A DNA stretch of 43,364 bases from Oscillospiraceae bacterium. GTDB taxonomy: Bacteria; Bacillota; Clostridia; Oscillospirales; Oscillospiraceae. The stretch's first letter is position 1. Every line of letters begins with the position of its first letter. The stretch covers positions 1 to 43,364 of the forward strand of contig JAAWQX010000017.1 in assembly GCA_022800755.1 (NCBI GenBank). The letters are read 5' to 3'. Under the pieces are notes generated by a model that saw only the letters and a list, made by a program, of their open reading frames with translations, did not search any database and was not told where the DNA came from. This document shows positions 23,643 to 32,938 of this stretch, piece by piece. Position numbers and translations under genes: made by a program.

Positions 23643-23651
23643 ACAGAAAGC

Positions 23652-23685
23652 AACAGCTCTGACCGGATTGGTCAGAGCTGTTTTT
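23652..23685 (+). terminator. terminator of the M23 gene
   Basis: AACAGCTCTGACC pairs with GGTCAGAGCTGTT around a 5-nt loop, with TTTTT ending at 23685. Confidence 0.9.
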
Positions 23686-23688
23686 GCG

Positions 23689-24528
23689 TTATGGACTGAT
23701 CTCAAATTCCACCGCGCCCATGGCGCCGATGGCGATGGCGTATTTGGGGAATACGATGACCGGGTTGCCCGCGGCGTTGATGTAAAATCCGGTAGTGTCA
23801 TCTACGCCGGAAAATCCGCCCTGGTCCTCCAGGAAGAATACGCGGGGGTCTTCCGCCGCGGCCATCTGGGTGCGGATGGATTCGTCACAGATGGCTTTCC
23901 AGTCTTCACCCAGCAGGTCTTGCAGGGTCAGTTCCCTGTCCTGGGACACGTCCAGATTGTAGAAATACTGCTCCTGGGTGACCACCGCGGTCGCCACATA
24001 AGCGTTCACAACGAAGGACACCCGGCTGTCGGACTGGTAACGGATGTCGTAGTCCACATGGACTTCGTTGTTTCGCTTCGCCCAATCCTCTTCGGTCCCG
24101 CCGGTGGCAAAAAAGGCTTCCCGCTCCTGAGCGATGCGTTCTTCGCCTTCGGCGATCTTTTCCTCTACCCGGACTTGAATCTCGTCGTTGATCTGTTGGG
24201 CGAACGCTGTGCCGGAAAGTCCCGGCTGGGTGACGGATACCGTACGGTCCCCGTCGGTATCCACATAGTTCCGGATCGTGAGCACCTCAAAAAGTCCGCC
24301 CACCACCGGCAGGTCCGCCGCGGCGTGGGCAATGGCCGGCGAGAGGTTCAGGCAGGCAAATACCAACGCAAAGCACGCCGCCGCGGTCCCCAGGCTCCGC
24401 AGGCCCCGGGTACGGCGCCGGGCGGACCGGCCCGACCGGATCCCCTGCCGGACCCGGTCATTCAGTTCCGGGGGCACTGGGACCGCGTCGTACTGCTCTT
24501 TCGCATTGATCCACCGTTGTTCATTCAT
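23689..24528 (-). CDS. RsiV-like anti-sigma factor (DUF3298)
   Basis: 279 residues: a cytoplasmic N-terminus of ~45 residues that would hold the sigma factor, one membrane helix (about 46-66), and an outside domain with a DUF3298-type C-terminal half (DLLGEDWKAICDESIRTQM; TGFYINAAGNPVIVFPKYAIAIGAMG). This is the build of B. subtilis RsiV, which inhibits SigV and is cleaved when it binds lysozyme. The start overlaps the sigma gene by 8 nt. Whether lysozyme is the signal here is inference. Confidence 0.85.
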   Translation of the reverse strand: MNEQRWINAKEQYDAVPVPPELNDRVRQGIRSGRSARRRTRGLRSLGTAAACFALVFACLNLSPAIAHAAADLPVVGGLFEVLTIRNYVDTDGDRTVSVTQPGLSGTAFAQQINDEIQVRVEEKIAEGEERIAQEREAFFATGGTEEDWAKRNNEVHVDYDIRYQSDSRVSFVVNAYVATAVVTQEQYFYNLDVSQDRELTLQDLLGEDWKAICDESIRTQMAAAEDPRVFFLEDQGGFSGVDDTTGFYINAAGNPVIVFPKYAIAIGAMGAVEFEISP

Positions 24529-25003
24529 TCGCTTCCGCTCCTTCCAGGTTGACTTTCAACCGCTTTAACGCAGTGTACAGTCTGGTCTTTACGGTGCTGA
24601 GATTGCACCCTATTACGTCGCTGATTTCCTGTAGGCTCAGTTCGTTGTAAAACCGGAGCTGCACCACCACACGCTGATCAAAGGGCAGGGCTTCTATCTG
24701 CCGGGTCAGGGAATCCTCCGGCTCCGGCATGGTATATCCGCCCAGGTCCAGCTGTTCGTCGGGGAGATACAGCAGTTTTTTCCGCAGGCGCAGGGCGTTT
24801 TTGCAGATATTCAGCAAAATGCGCGTGACCCACGGACGCACCGCCGACGGGTCCCGCAGCGTGCGGCACCGTTCCAGCGCGCGGCAGGCGGTGGACTGCA
24901 CCGCGTCCATGGCGTCCTCCTGGTTTTTCAAATAACTATATGCCATACGGTAGAGATACGCTTGGTTCTCTAAAAGAAACTGTGTGAGTACCTGTTCCTG
25001 CAT
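24521..25003 (-). CDS. ECF RNA polymerase sigma factor (SigV-like)
   Basis: 160 residues with region 2 (YLYRMAYSYLKNQEDAMDAVQ, about 16-36) and region 4 (LPFDQRVVVQLRFYNELSLQEISDVIGCNLSTVKTRL, ~105-145), the compact ECF form. The immediate partner is a DUF3298 anti-sigma gene. The ATG at 25003 is the first M of the conserved part; AGGAGG lies 14 nt upstream, which is long, so the true start may be a non-ATG codon slightly upstream. It probably drives its own operon. Confidence 0.92.
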   Translation of the reverse strand: MQEQVLTQFLLENQAYLYRMAYSYLKNQEDAMDAVQSTACRALERCRTLRDPSAVRPWVTRILLNICKNALRLRKKLLYLPDEQLDLGGYTMPEPEDSLTRQIEALPFDQRVVVQLRFYNELSLQEISDVIGCNLSTVKTRLYTALKRLKVNLEGAEANE

Positions 25004-25041
25004 CGATGCTGTGAAATCCTCCTTTCCGTTTCTCTGTATGA

Positions 25042-25071
25042 TAGACACTTTGCGGAGGCAAAAAGTTTGCA
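25042..25071 (-). promoter_or_regulatory. possible ECF-type autoregulated promoter
   Basis: On the minus strand, TGCAAACTTT is followed about 16-17 bp later by TGTCTA. This resembles the AAC...GTC pattern of ECF sigma promoters, just ahead of the sigma gene. Confidence 0.5.
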
Positions 25072-25076
25072 AAATA

Positions 25077-25120
25077 TAAAAATTCCCCAACAAATGTTTC
25101 ATTTGCTGGGGAATTTTCGG
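25077..25120 (-). terminator. terminator after cysS
   Basis: AAAATTCCCCA and AAATG pair with CATTT and GGGGAATTTT. On the minus strand the stem is followed by TTTTATATTTT, ending the recA-cysS operon before the sigma gene; the stem is also usable on the other strand. Confidence 0.88.
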
Positions 25121-25132
25121 ATTTGCTTAGTG

Positions 25133-26539
25133 TTACGCCCGGTGCCATTTCACGCCCTGGGGGGTGTCCTCCAGGATGATGCCCTCGGCTTTCAGTTCGT
25201 CCCGGATGCGGTCGGCTTCCGCAAAGTTCTTCGCTTTCCGGGCCGCCTGGCGGGCGGCGATCTTCTCTTCGATCTCCGCTTCCAGCGGGTCTGCACCGGC
25301 GGAGAACGGGATACCCAGCACGCCGCACAGTTCCATGAATTCGTCATAGCACACCTGCGCCAGCGCTTTCGTGGGATCGGACGCCGGGGACACCGCAGCG
25401 TTTACCTCCCGCACCAGCTCAAAAATGGCGGAAATGGCGTCGGCGGTGTTGAAATCATCGTCCATGGCGGCGCAGAACTTCTCCCGGAACTTGGGCAGTC
25501 CGGCGGCAAACGCCGTCTCCTGGGCGGTCATATCGCCGTCTTTGCCGTTGGAAATGAAAAATTCCAGGTTCTTTTTCGCCGTGTCCAGACGCTCTAAGGC
25601 GCTTTTCGCCTGCATGAGAATTTCCCCGGAGTAGTTCAGGGGGGAACGGTAGTGGCTCATGAGCATGAACATGCGGATGCAGTCGTAGCCGTAGGCTTCC
25701 GCCGCTTCCCGGACGGTGAAGAAATTGCCCAGGGATTTGGACATTTTCTTGTTGTCGATATTGATAAAGCCGTTATGCAGCCAGTAATGGACAAACTCAC
25801 AGCCGTTGGCCGCCTCAGACTGGGCGATCTCGTTTTCATGGTGGGGGAAGGCCAGGTCGGAACCGCCGCAGTGGATGTCGATGGTCTTGCCCAGATAGCG
25901 GTTGGACATGGCGGAGCACTCAATATGCCAACCGGGACGGCCCTGTCCCCAGGGGGATTCCCAGTAGGGCTCGCCGGGCTTGGCGGCTTTCCACAAGGCG
26001 AAGTCCAGCGCGTCTTCCTTCACGTCGTTCACGTCGATGCGGGCGCCGGCCTGCAGATCCTCGATGGGCTGGTGGCTGAGTTTGCCGTAGTCCTTGAATT
26101 TCAAGGTGCGGTAATATACGTCGCCGTTGGCGGTGGCGTAGGCGTAGCCCTTGTCGATGAGAGTCTGGACGATCTCGATGATCTGGGGGATGTTCTCCGT
26201 GGCTTTCGGATGGATGGTGGCGGGGCGCACGCCCAGGGCCTTGGCATCAGTGAAATACTCCTGAATGTACTTCTCCGCCACTTCCCCGGAGGTGATGCCC
26301 TCCTCGTTGGCCCGCTTGATGATCTTGTCGTCCACGTCCGTGAAGTTCTGCACAAAGGTCACGTCGTAGCCCCGGTACTCAAAGTACCGGCGCAGCACGT
26401 CGAACATGATGGTGGGGCGGGCGTTGCCCACGTGGATGTAATTGTACACCGTGGGGCCGCAGGCGTACATGCTGACTTTGCCCGCTTGGATGGGGACAAA
26501 CTCCTCTTTTTGCTGGGTCATGGTGTTATATAGCTTCAT
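25133..26539 (-). CDS. cysS: cysteinyl-tRNA synthetase
   Basis: 468 residues, normal for CysRS. The class I signature is at about 29-42 (PTVYNYIHVGNARP, HIGH form HVGN) and KMSKS near 267 (NKKMSKSLGNFF). The zinc-site residues include C27 (MYACGPT) and the later HIECS and GSDLAFPHHENE. The C-terminal anticodon-binding part is complete. It charges tRNA-Cys. It is the last gene of the long operon, 14 nt after pgsA. Confidence 0.98.
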   Translation of the reverse strand: MKLYNTMTQQKEEFVPIQAGKVSMYACGPTVYNYIHVGNARPTIMFDVLRRYFEYRGYDVTFVQNFTDVDDKIIKRANEEGITSGEVAEKYIQEYFTDAKALGVRPATIHPKATENIPQIIEIVQTLIDKGYAYATANGDVYYRTLKFKDYGKLSHQPIEDLQAGARIDVNDVKEDALDFALWKAAKPGEPYWESPWGQGRPGWHIECSAMSNRYLGKTIDIHCGGSDLAFPHHENEIAQSEAANGCEFVHYWLHNGFINIDNKKMSKSLGNFFTVREAAEAYGYDCIRMFMLMSHYRSPLNYSGEILMQAKSALERLDTAKKNLEFFISNGKDGDMTAQETAFAAGLPKFREKFCAAMDDDFNTADAISAIFELVREVNAAVSPASDPTKALAQVCYDEFMELCGVLGIPFSAGADPLEAEIEEKIAARQAARKAKNFAEADRIRDELKAEGIILEDTPQGVKWHRA

Positions 26540-26553
26540 GGTGCTTCCCTTCC

Positions 26554-27096
26554 TTACAAGCTCTCGGATTTCAAAACGTCACGGTTGACGATAAAATATT
26601 CTACGCCGGAATACAGCGTTGTGACCAGAATGATCCAGTTGCAGGCCATGCCCAGGTAGTCCGGCGCGGAGTACGGCACGCCCACGGCCAGCATCAAAAT
26701 GATGCCCACCATGGTCGCGGCGGTCTTGATCTTGCCGGATTTCGCCGCGGCGATCACACGGCCCTGTTCCACCGCCACCAGGCGCAAGCCCGAAACCGCG
26801 AACTCCCGGCCCACCACCAGCGCCAGCATCCAGCCCGGCATCCGCCCCTGTTCCACGAACAGCAGCATCGCCGTGACTACCAGCATTTTATCCGCAAGAG
26901 GGTCCATAAATTTGCCGAAATTGGACACCTGGTTATAATGCCGCGCAATATAGCCGTCCAGAAAATCGCTGAGAGACGCGATGACGAACACCGCCAGCGC
27001 CGCGTATTGGGTCCAGGGCGCTTCCAGATACATCAAAACGATGAAGACCGGGATGCAAATGACCCGGAAAATCGTGATTTTGTTCGCTGTTGTCAT
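26554..27096 (-). CDS. pgsA: CDP-diacylglycerol-glycerol-3-phosphate 3-phosphatidyltransferase
   Basis: 180 residues with the CDP-alcohol phosphotransferase motif DGx2ARx8Gx3Dx3D seen as DFLDGYIARHYNQVSNFGK followed by FMDPLADK. Several membrane helices. It makes phosphatidylglycerophosphate, the first step to phosphatidylglycerol. The ATG at 27096 (MTTANKITIFRV) is chosen; the 26 extra residues of the longer frame overlap rimO and are not conserved. Confidence 0.95.
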   Translation of the reverse strand: MTTANKITIFRVICIPVFIVLMYLEAPWTQYAALAVFVIASLSDFLDGYIARHYNQVSNFGKFMDPLADKMLVVTAMLLFVEQGRMPGWMLALVVGREFAVSGLRLVAVEQGRVIAAAKSGKIKTAATMVGIILMLAVGVPYSAPDYLGMACNWIILVTTLYSGVEYFIVNRDVLKSESL

Positions 27097-27106
27097 TGAT
27101 TCCACC

Positions 27107-28435
27107 TCATTTTTTCGCCGCCAGCGTGCCAAGCAGGTCGCCGTCCTGGGTATCCCGGATGTAGACCGGCACAATCTGGCCTACCAGCGACGGTTTGCCG
27201 CTGTCAAAATAGGTCAGCCAGTCGATGTCCGGAGAATCCGCGTAGCAGCGGCCTACGCATAGGCCCGTTTCCTCGTCATAGCCCTCGCACAGAACATCCA
27301 GCGTCTCGCCGATCAGGGAGACGGAAAAGTCCTCCATGACGCGGGCTTGTATCTCCATGACCAGCTCCGCCCGGTGCCGGGCCGTTTCAAAGTCCACGTG
27401 AGGCATCTTCGCCGCCGGGGTTCCGTCCTCGGGATAGAACGGGAATACACCCGCCCGCTGGATCTTGGCGTACCGCAAAAAGTCGCACAGTTCCTCGAAT
27501 TCTTCCTCGCCCTCCCCGGGCAGGCCAGTGATGAGACTGGTGCGCAGCACAACGTCCGGCATCCGGTCCCGGAGTTTGGCGAACAGTTCCCGAATCTCTG
27601 CGCCGGTACCCCGGCGGTTCATGGATTTTAAAATCCCGTCGTTGATGTGCTGGATGGGGATGTCCAGATAGTGCAGAATCTTCGGTTCCGACGCGATGGT
27701 GCCGATCAGTTCGTCGTCAAACGCGTCGGGGTATAAGTAATGCAGGCGCAGCCATTGAATGCCGTCAATAGCGCAAAGGCGCTTCAGCAGCGCCGCCAGG
27801 CTACGGCCGCCGTACAGGTCCTCGCCGTAGCGGGTGATGTCCTGGGCGATGACGATGAGTTCTTTGTAGCCTTGGGCCGCTAAGCCTTCCGCTTCTTTTA
27901 CGATGGCGTCCATGCTCCGGCTGCGGTAGCAGCCCCGGATGGACGGAATGACGCAGAAAGAACAGCAGTTGTTGCAGCCCTCGGCAATGCGCAGGTATGC
28001 CCAGCTGCCGCCGGTGCTCACCGTGCGGCCTAATTCCTCCACGGGGCTGTGCTTGTCGGCGAACCGCTCGATGACGGTTTCCGCTTCTGACAACTGCGCC
28101 AGGACCCGGGCAATCTCTCCAAAACTGGCGATGCCGATGAGGGCATCTACTTCCGGGAGTTCTTCCAGAATCTCTTTCCGGTAGCGCTGGGCCAGACAGC
28201 CGGCGACTACCAGATATTTCACCCCGGCAGTCTGCTTGAGCTGCCCTATCTCGATGATGGTGTCAATGGCTTCCTGGGTCGCGCTTTCGATAAACGCGCA
28301 GGTGTTCACCACGACGGCTTCCGCCCGCTCCGGGACAGGAACGATCCTGTGCCCCGCTTCCTGGGCCAGATAGACCATCTGCTCGCTGTTTACCGTGTTC
28401 TTCGGGCAGCCCAGGGAAATAAAACATATGTTCAA
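27107..28435 (-). CDS. rimO: ribosomal protein S12 methylthiotransferase
   Basis: 442 residues: an N-terminal MTTase domain (MNICFISLGCPKNTVNSEQM with the first cluster Cys, NTCAFIESA), the radical-SAM CxxxCxxC motif (CNNCCSFC, near 150), and a C-terminal TRAM domain. It adds a methylthio group to an aspartate of S12. Assignment to RimO rather than MiaB rests on the SLGCPKN start and overall fit. It lies 15 nt after recX and 10 nt before pgsA. Confidence 0.94.
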   Translation of the reverse strand: MNICFISLGCPKNTVNSEQMVYLAQEAGHRIVPVPERAEAVVVNTCAFIESATQEAIDTIIEIGQLKQTAGVKYLVVAGCLAQRYRKEILEELPEVDALIGIASFGEIARVLAQLSEAETVIERFADKHSPVEELGRTVSTGGSWAYLRIAEGCNNCCSFCVIPSIRGCYRSRSMDAIVKEAEGLAAQGYKELIVIAQDITRYGEDLYGGRSLAALLKRLCAIDGIQWLRLHYLYPDAFDDELIGTIASEPKILHYLDIPIQHINDGILKSMNRRGTGAEIRELFAKLRDRMPDVVLRTSLITGLPGEGEEEFEELCDFLRYAKIQRAGVFPFYPEDGTPAAKMPHVDFETARHRAELVMEIQARVMEDFSVSLIGETLDVLCEGYDEETGLCVGRCYADSPDIDWLTYFDSGKPSLVGQIVPVYIRDTQDGDLLGTLAAKK

Positions 28436-28450
28436 TGCAAGTTCCTCGAT

Positions 28451-28918
28451 TTATGTGGATTCTTCGTAATCATCGTTTTCACCCAGGACACGCTCTTTTG
28501 CGGCGCTGATCTCCCGCCAGGAAAAGCCCCGGCGCAGTAACGCATCGGTGGCCCGTTTCAGCTCCGCCCGGTCCGGGCTGCCGCTTTTCAGTTTGGCGCG
28601 CAGCAGGCGGTCGATGGCTTCTTCCGGTTCCTGGTATTGCGCGAGCGCTTCCTCCCACAGGTCTTTTGCCAGACCGTGGCGGTACAATTCGTTTTGGATC
28701 CGGGCCTTTCCGTAGCCCTTGGACATGTAATGGCGTACCACTATGCCCGCGTAACGGGCGTCGTCGATCACGCCCAGGGCTTCCAGCCAGTCGGCGGCCG
28801 CTGCCGCTTCCTCGAGGGAGACACCCTTATCCGTCAGCTTTGTGATAAGCTCTTTCCGGGACACGTCCCGGCGCTCTAATATCCGCAAGGCCCGCTGTTT
28901 CGTTTCCTCGGAAAGCAT
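28451..28918 (-). CDS. recX: RecA regulator RecX
   Basis: 155 residues of tandem three-helix repeats typical of RecX: ALRILERRDVSRKELITKL, then WLEALGVIDDARYAGIVVRHYMSKGYGKARIQNELYRHG. RecX caps RecA filaments and limits their growth. Its ATG overlaps the recA stop by one base (TGATG), so it is translated with recA. Confidence 0.95.
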   Translation of the reverse strand: MLSEETKQRALRILERRDVSRKELITKLTDKGVSLEEAAAAADWLEALGVIDDARYAGIVVRHYMSKGYGKARIQNELYRHGLAKDLWEEALAQYQEPEEAIDRLLRAKLKSGSPDRAELKRATDALLRRGFSWREISAAKERVLGENDDYEEST

Positions 28919-30018
28919 CAGCCTTCAAAGTCGTCGGCGTTCACGTCTACCGCACGGCCCGCCGCCTGGGCAGCTTTCTTCGCCTGGGGCGTCATGAGTT
29001 TTACATAATTCTCCCGCACCTGCTCCTCAATTTGGGCGCAGACCTCCGGGTTTTCCAGCAGATAGGCCTTGACGTTGTCCCGGCCCTGGATGCGGCTGCC
29101 GTTCACCGTAAACCATGCGCCGCCTTTTTCGATGATATCCAGCTTTACGCCCAGGTCGATGATCTCGCCGATCTTGGAAATGCCCTCGCCGTACATGATG
29201 TCGAACTCCGCTTCCTTGAACGGCGGCGCGACCTTGTTTTTTACGACCTTTGCCCGGGTGCGGTTGCCGATGATCTCGGTGCCGTTTTTCAGGCTCTCCA
29301 CCCGGCGCATATCGATGCGGACGCTGGAAAAATATTTCAGCGCGCGGCCGCCGGGGGTGGTCTCCGGGTTGCCGTACATCACGCCGATCTTTTCACGCAG
29401 CTGGTTGATAAAAATGACCACGCAGTTGGTCTTGGACACAATGCCCGCCAGCTTGCGCAGCGCCTGGCTCATCAGGCGGGCCACCACGCCCACGCTGGAC
29501 TCGCCCATCTCGCCCTCCAGCTCGCTCCGGGGCAGCAGGGCCGCCACGGAGTCTACCACCACGCAGTCGATGGCGCCGGAGCGCACCAGCTGCTCTGTGA
29601 TCTCCAGGGCCTGCTCGCCGGTATCCGGCTGGGAGATGAGCAATGTATCGATATCCACGCCCAGGGCACGGGCATAGGCCGGCTCCAGGGCGTGCTCCAC
29701 GTCGATAAAGGCCACTTCCCCGCCCATTTTCTGGGCACTGGCCAAAATGTGCAGGGCAAGGGTCGTTTTGCCGCAGGATTCCGGGCCGTAGATCTCCACG
29801 ATGCGCCCACGGGGCACGCCGCCGATACCCAGCGCCAAGTCCAGAGACAGCGAACCGGTGGAAATCGCCTCCACGTTCACGGGGATGTCGTCGCCCAGGC
29901 GCATGATCGCGCCTTTGCCGAAATTCTTTTCGATCTGCGCAATAGCTGTTTCCAACGCTTTCTTCTTATCTTCCGCCTGCCCCGGCTGGGTCACGGTCCC
30001 CATCTTGCTTTGTGCCAT
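28918..30018 (-). CDS. recA: recombinase RecA
   Basis: 366 residues. Walker A is GPESCGKT at about 78-85, Walker B lies in [24 protein letters not shown], and the MAW-like loop is [21 protein letters not shown]. It catalyses strand exchange and stimulates LexA self-cleavage. The 37-nt gap upstream has no CGAAC-N4-GTTCG-type SOS box, and the gene sits mid-operon behind prmC, so transcription probably comes largely from upstream. The ribosome site is GAGGAG. Confidence 0.99.
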   Translation of the reverse strand: MAQSKMGTVTQPGQAEDKKKALETAIAQIEKNFGKGAIMRLGDDIPVNVEAISTGSLSLDLALGIGGVPRGRIVEIYGPESCGKTTLALHILASAQKMGGEVAFIDVEHALEPAYARALGVDIDTLLISQPDTGEQALEITEQLVRSGAIDCVVVDSVAALLPRSELEGEMGESSVGVVARLMSQALRKLAGIVSKTNCVVIFINQLREKIGVMYGNPETTPGGRALKYFSSVRIDMRRVESLKNGTEIIGNRTRAKVVKNKVAPPFKEAEFDIMYGEGISKIGEIIDLGVKLDIIEKGGAWFTVNGSRIQGRDNVKAYLLENPEVCAQIEEQVRENYVKLMTPQAKKAAQAAGRAVDVNADDFEG

Positions 30019-30055
30019 GATCGTTACTCCTCAAATCTAAATCTGAAATTTACGC

Positions 30056-30919
30056 TTATAACAGTTCCCCGGTCACTACCCGCGGGGTGCCGGCAGTGTC
30101 CAAGACCGATTTTACCCGGTCAAAGCCGGATTCTTTCATCAGTTCCATGACCGTCTCCGCCTGCTCCTCGCCTACCTCAAACATCAGCCGGCCCCGCTCG
30201 CGGAGCAGGGGACGCCATTTTTGCAGGATGACCGCGTAGAAATCGTAGCCGTCAGAGCCGCCGTTCAGGGCCTCAATCGGCTCATAATCCCGGACTGACG
30301 GGTCTAATGTCAAAATATCCATGGTCCGAATATAGGGCGGGTTCGACACGATCAGGTCGAACGTCCCGATCCGCTCCGGCGGATCCTCGAACACGTCCGC
30401 TTTCACGCAGGACACCTTTGACCCCAGGCCGCACTTCATGACGTTGGACCGTGCCACTCGGAGCGCCTGCTCGCTGTCGTCGATCATCACGATCTGGGAC
30501 ATGGGCAGGTGATGCCCCACGGCGCAGCCGATACAGCCGCTGCCGCAGCACAGATCCAGCACCCGGGGGTCGTTCTTCCGGCCCAGGTACGCCTGGATCG
30601 CCTCCTGCACCAGTACCTCCGTATCCACACGGGGGATCAGCACGTCCGGATCCACATTCAGTTCCAGGCCGTAGAACTCCCACTTGCCCAGGATATAGGC
30701 CAGCGGCTCTCCCGCCAGGCGGCGGGACGCCATGTTCGCCACGGCTTTTACCACGCCGTCGCCGGTATAGAGCATAAAGTCCCGCACCAGCTCATTGGTG
30801 GTCTTCCCCGCCGCGCCGGCTACCATCAGCCGGGCTTCCAGGTTTGCCGCTTCCACGCCGTTCGCCCGCAGCATGTTCCGGGTGTCGATATAAAGTTGAT
30901 TGTACGTCTGCATATACAA
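30056..30919 (-). CDS. prmC: release factor glutamine methyltransferase
   Basis: 287 residues. SAM motif I is LDLCCGSGCIG (121-131) and the catalytic NPPY is at 193-196, with the PrmC-specific EPLAYILGKWEFYGLELNV near 71-89. It methylates the glutamine of the GGQ loop in RF1 and RF2. It is commonly next to prfA; here it follows the DUF1385 gene by 23 nt and prfA is not in the window. Confidence 0.95.
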   Translation of the reverse strand: MYMQTYNQLYIDTRNMLRANGVEAANLEARLMVAGAAGKTTNELVRDFMLYTGDGVVKAVANMASRRLAGEPLAYILGKWEFYGLELNVDPDVLIPRVDTEVLVQEAIQAYLGRKNDPRVLDLCCGSGCIGCAVGHHLPMSQIVMIDDSEQALRVARSNVMKCGLGSKVSCVKADVFEDPPERIGTFDLIVSNPPYIRTMDILTLDPSVRDYEPIEALNGGSDGYDFYAVILQKWRPLLRERGRLMFEVGEEQAETVMELMKESGFDRVKSVLDTAGTPRVVTGELL

Positions 30920-30942
30920 CCGCCCTTATTTCAGTTTTTAGT

Positions 30943-31893
30943 TTACCATGCGTCAGTTCCTTTTTCCTCCGGGATCACCAGTTCCAGTGCCCGGATGGCG
31001 CATTCCATCATGCCGTCATCCGGCTCGTTGGTGGTGATGCGCTGCACCTGCTTGCCCGGCCAGGTGAGGACCCGGGACACAAGGTTGTCATTCCGGCCCG
31101 CCCAGCGGTTAATCTCATAGGTCACGCCCACGATCACCGGCAGGGTCAGCAGCTTGCACGCCATGCGCAGCCAGGTATTGGACACGTGGATCAATGAGCC
31201 AACCAGAATGCTCACGATGATGACGATGAACATAAAGCTGGTGCCGCAGCGGGGGTGCAGCCGGGGCTGGGCTTTGACGTTTTCCACCGTGAGGGGTTGG
31301 GCCTTTTCATAGCAGAAAATCGTCTTATGCTCCGCGCCGTGGTAGGAAAATACCCGGGCGATCTCCGGCATCTTGGCGCAAAGCGCAAGATACAGGAAGA
31401 ATATCACCAGCTTCACAACGCCTTCCAGCGCCGTGCGGGCGTAAAAATTCGCCTTTACCGCCGGGATCAGGCCCACGACGAACGTGGGCAGAAATAAAAA
31501 CAGCACCAGCGACAGGCCAAGGCCCAAAAGCATCGCCAGCCCAATGATGAGCTTCTGCGCTGTTTCATTGGAAAAATGCGCCTCGATCCATAAATCCAGC
31601 TTTCCCGGTTCCTCCTGGTCTTCCTCCGGGAGCAGAGACGCGGAGTAGCTCAAGGCCTGGATCCCGTTGACCATGGACGACACCAAAGCCGCCACACCAC
31701 GAATGATTGGCCAGCCGAATAGAAAGCACTTGTCTTTCAACGGCTTGACCTCTTCTACCTTTTCCACAAGTCCGTCAGCCGTGCGGCACACGATGGCCTG
31801 CTTAAAAGGCCCCCGCATGAGGATGCCTTCCATCAGCGCCTGTCCGCCGATACTGGTACGAAAACTGACTTCCTGGGTTTGTTCTTTGCTCAT
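30943..31893 (-). CDS. DUF1385 family membrane protein (YqhQ-like)
   Basis: 316 residues with four to five membrane segments and the family signatures IGGQALMEGILMRGPF (15-30), YHGAEHKTIFCYE and HPRCGTSFMF. Homologues such as B. subtilis YqhQ are widespread and often adjacent to prmC/rpmE-type translation genes; their function is not established. The conserved His and Cys residues hint at metal or redox chemistry (inference). The gene starts 3 nt after the histidine kinase stop. Confidence 0.9.
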   Translation of the reverse strand: MSKEQTQEVSFRTSIGGQALMEGILMRGPFKQAIVCRTADGLVEKVEEVKPLKDKCFLFGWPIIRGVAALVSSMVNGIQALSYSASLLPEEDQEEPGKLDLWIEAHFSNETAQKLIIGLAMLLGLGLSLVLFLFLPTFVVGLIPAVKANFYARTALEGVVKLVIFFLYLALCAKMPEIARVFSYHGAEHKTIFCYEKAQPLTVENVKAQPRLHPRCGTSFMFIVIIVSILVGSLIHVSNTWLRMACKLLTLPVIVGVTYEINRWAGRNDNLVSRVLTWPGKQVQRITTNEPDDGMMECAIRALELVIPEEKGTDAW

Positions 31894-31896
31894 GTT

Positions 31897-32934
31897 TTAC
31901 CTCGGTTCATTGGTTTGCGATTCCCCGATGGGGAGGATCACCGTGACGCATACGCCGCCGCCTTTGGCGTTTTCCACCAAAAGCTCGCCGCCGTGACGGG
32001 TCACGATCTCATCGCACACAGACAGTCCGATGCCGTTGCCCCGGACGTGAGAACTGCCCTTGTAAAATTTCTCTTTTACATGGGCAAGTTCGTTTTCAGG
32101 AATGCCCGGGCCGTAGTCCCGGAATGTAATGAATACCGCCTCGCCGATCTGCTGGAGCTTGACCTCCACAATCTCACCGGATACTCCGTATTTCGCGGCG
32201 TTGTCCAGGATGTTCAAAAACACCTGCCGCAGCCGTTCCGGGTCGCCGTTGATGAGGGGGATCTCTCCCTCCGGCACCTGATAGTCCAGGCGCATATTCT
32301 CTTTTTTCAGCAGGTCGCCGTATGTCAGCAGAGCGTCTTCCAGTTCCGCGGTGATGTCCAGCAGCTCCATGGTCATTTTGAACCGGCCGTCCTGGATGCG
32401 GGTAAATTCCAGCAGGTCACTGACCATGTTCGTCAGCCGCCCGGCTTCCCGGCCGATAATCTCCAGCCCCCGGCGGGAATCGCCGGTGATGGTCTCGTCA
32501 AACAGCATGGTTTCGCTCCAGCCGGTGATGGCCGTGAGAGGGGTCCGCAGTTCATGGGACACCGACGAGACGAACTCCGACTGGACTTTTTCCGCCTCGC
32601 AGATTTTCTCTGACATGTCGTTGATCGCGTCCGTCAGTTCTCCGATCTCGTCATTGCTGCTTTTCACAGCCTGCAAGCCATAGCCCCCGTCAGAGATCCG
32701 GTGGGCCAGGTCCGTCAGTTCCCCGATGGGCGCAGTGATGCTCAGCAAAAAACGCAGATTCACATACACCACCAGGCTGCACAGCACCACAAGCACGCAG
32801 ACCGCCGCAGGGATCCAGCCATTACTGAGGAACCAGTACCCCACCACCCCGGACACCACCAGCGCGGCCATGGTAATCAGCGTTGTCAGAGCCGACCGGC
32901 CTTTCAGGCTCCGCCATCGATTCTTTTGTTCCAT
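31897..32934 (-). CDS. two-component sensor histidine kinase
   Basis: 345 residues: two membrane helices (about 15-34 and 41-60) with almost no outside loop, HAMP (about 61-115), HisKA with phosphoacceptor H127 (SHELRTPLTAITGW), and HATPase_c with N (ILDNAAKYG), G1 (DYGPGIPENE) and G2 (GNGIGLSVC) boxes. The missing sensor domain suggests it senses within the membrane, as intramembrane-sensing kinases do (inference). ATG at 32934 is 4 nt after the regulator's stop. The longer frame would overlap that gene. Confidence 0.93.
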   Translation of the reverse strand: MEQKNRWRSLKGRSALTTLITMAALVVSGVVGYWFLSNGWIPAAVCVLVVLCSLVVYVNLRFLLSITAPIGELTDLAHRISDGGYGLQAVKSSNDEIGELTDAINDMSEKICEAEKVQSEFVSSVSHELRTPLTAITGWSETMLFDETITGDSRRGLEIIGREAGRLTNMVSDLLEFTRIQDGRFKMTMELLDITAELEDALLTYGDLLKKENMRLDYQVPEGEIPLINGDPERLRQVFLNILDNAAKYGVSGEIVEVKLQQIGEAVFITFRDYGPGIPENELAHVKEKFYKGSSHVRGNGIGLSVCDEIVTRHGGELLVENAKGGGVCVTVILPIGESQTNEPR

Positions 32935-32938
32935 TCCG

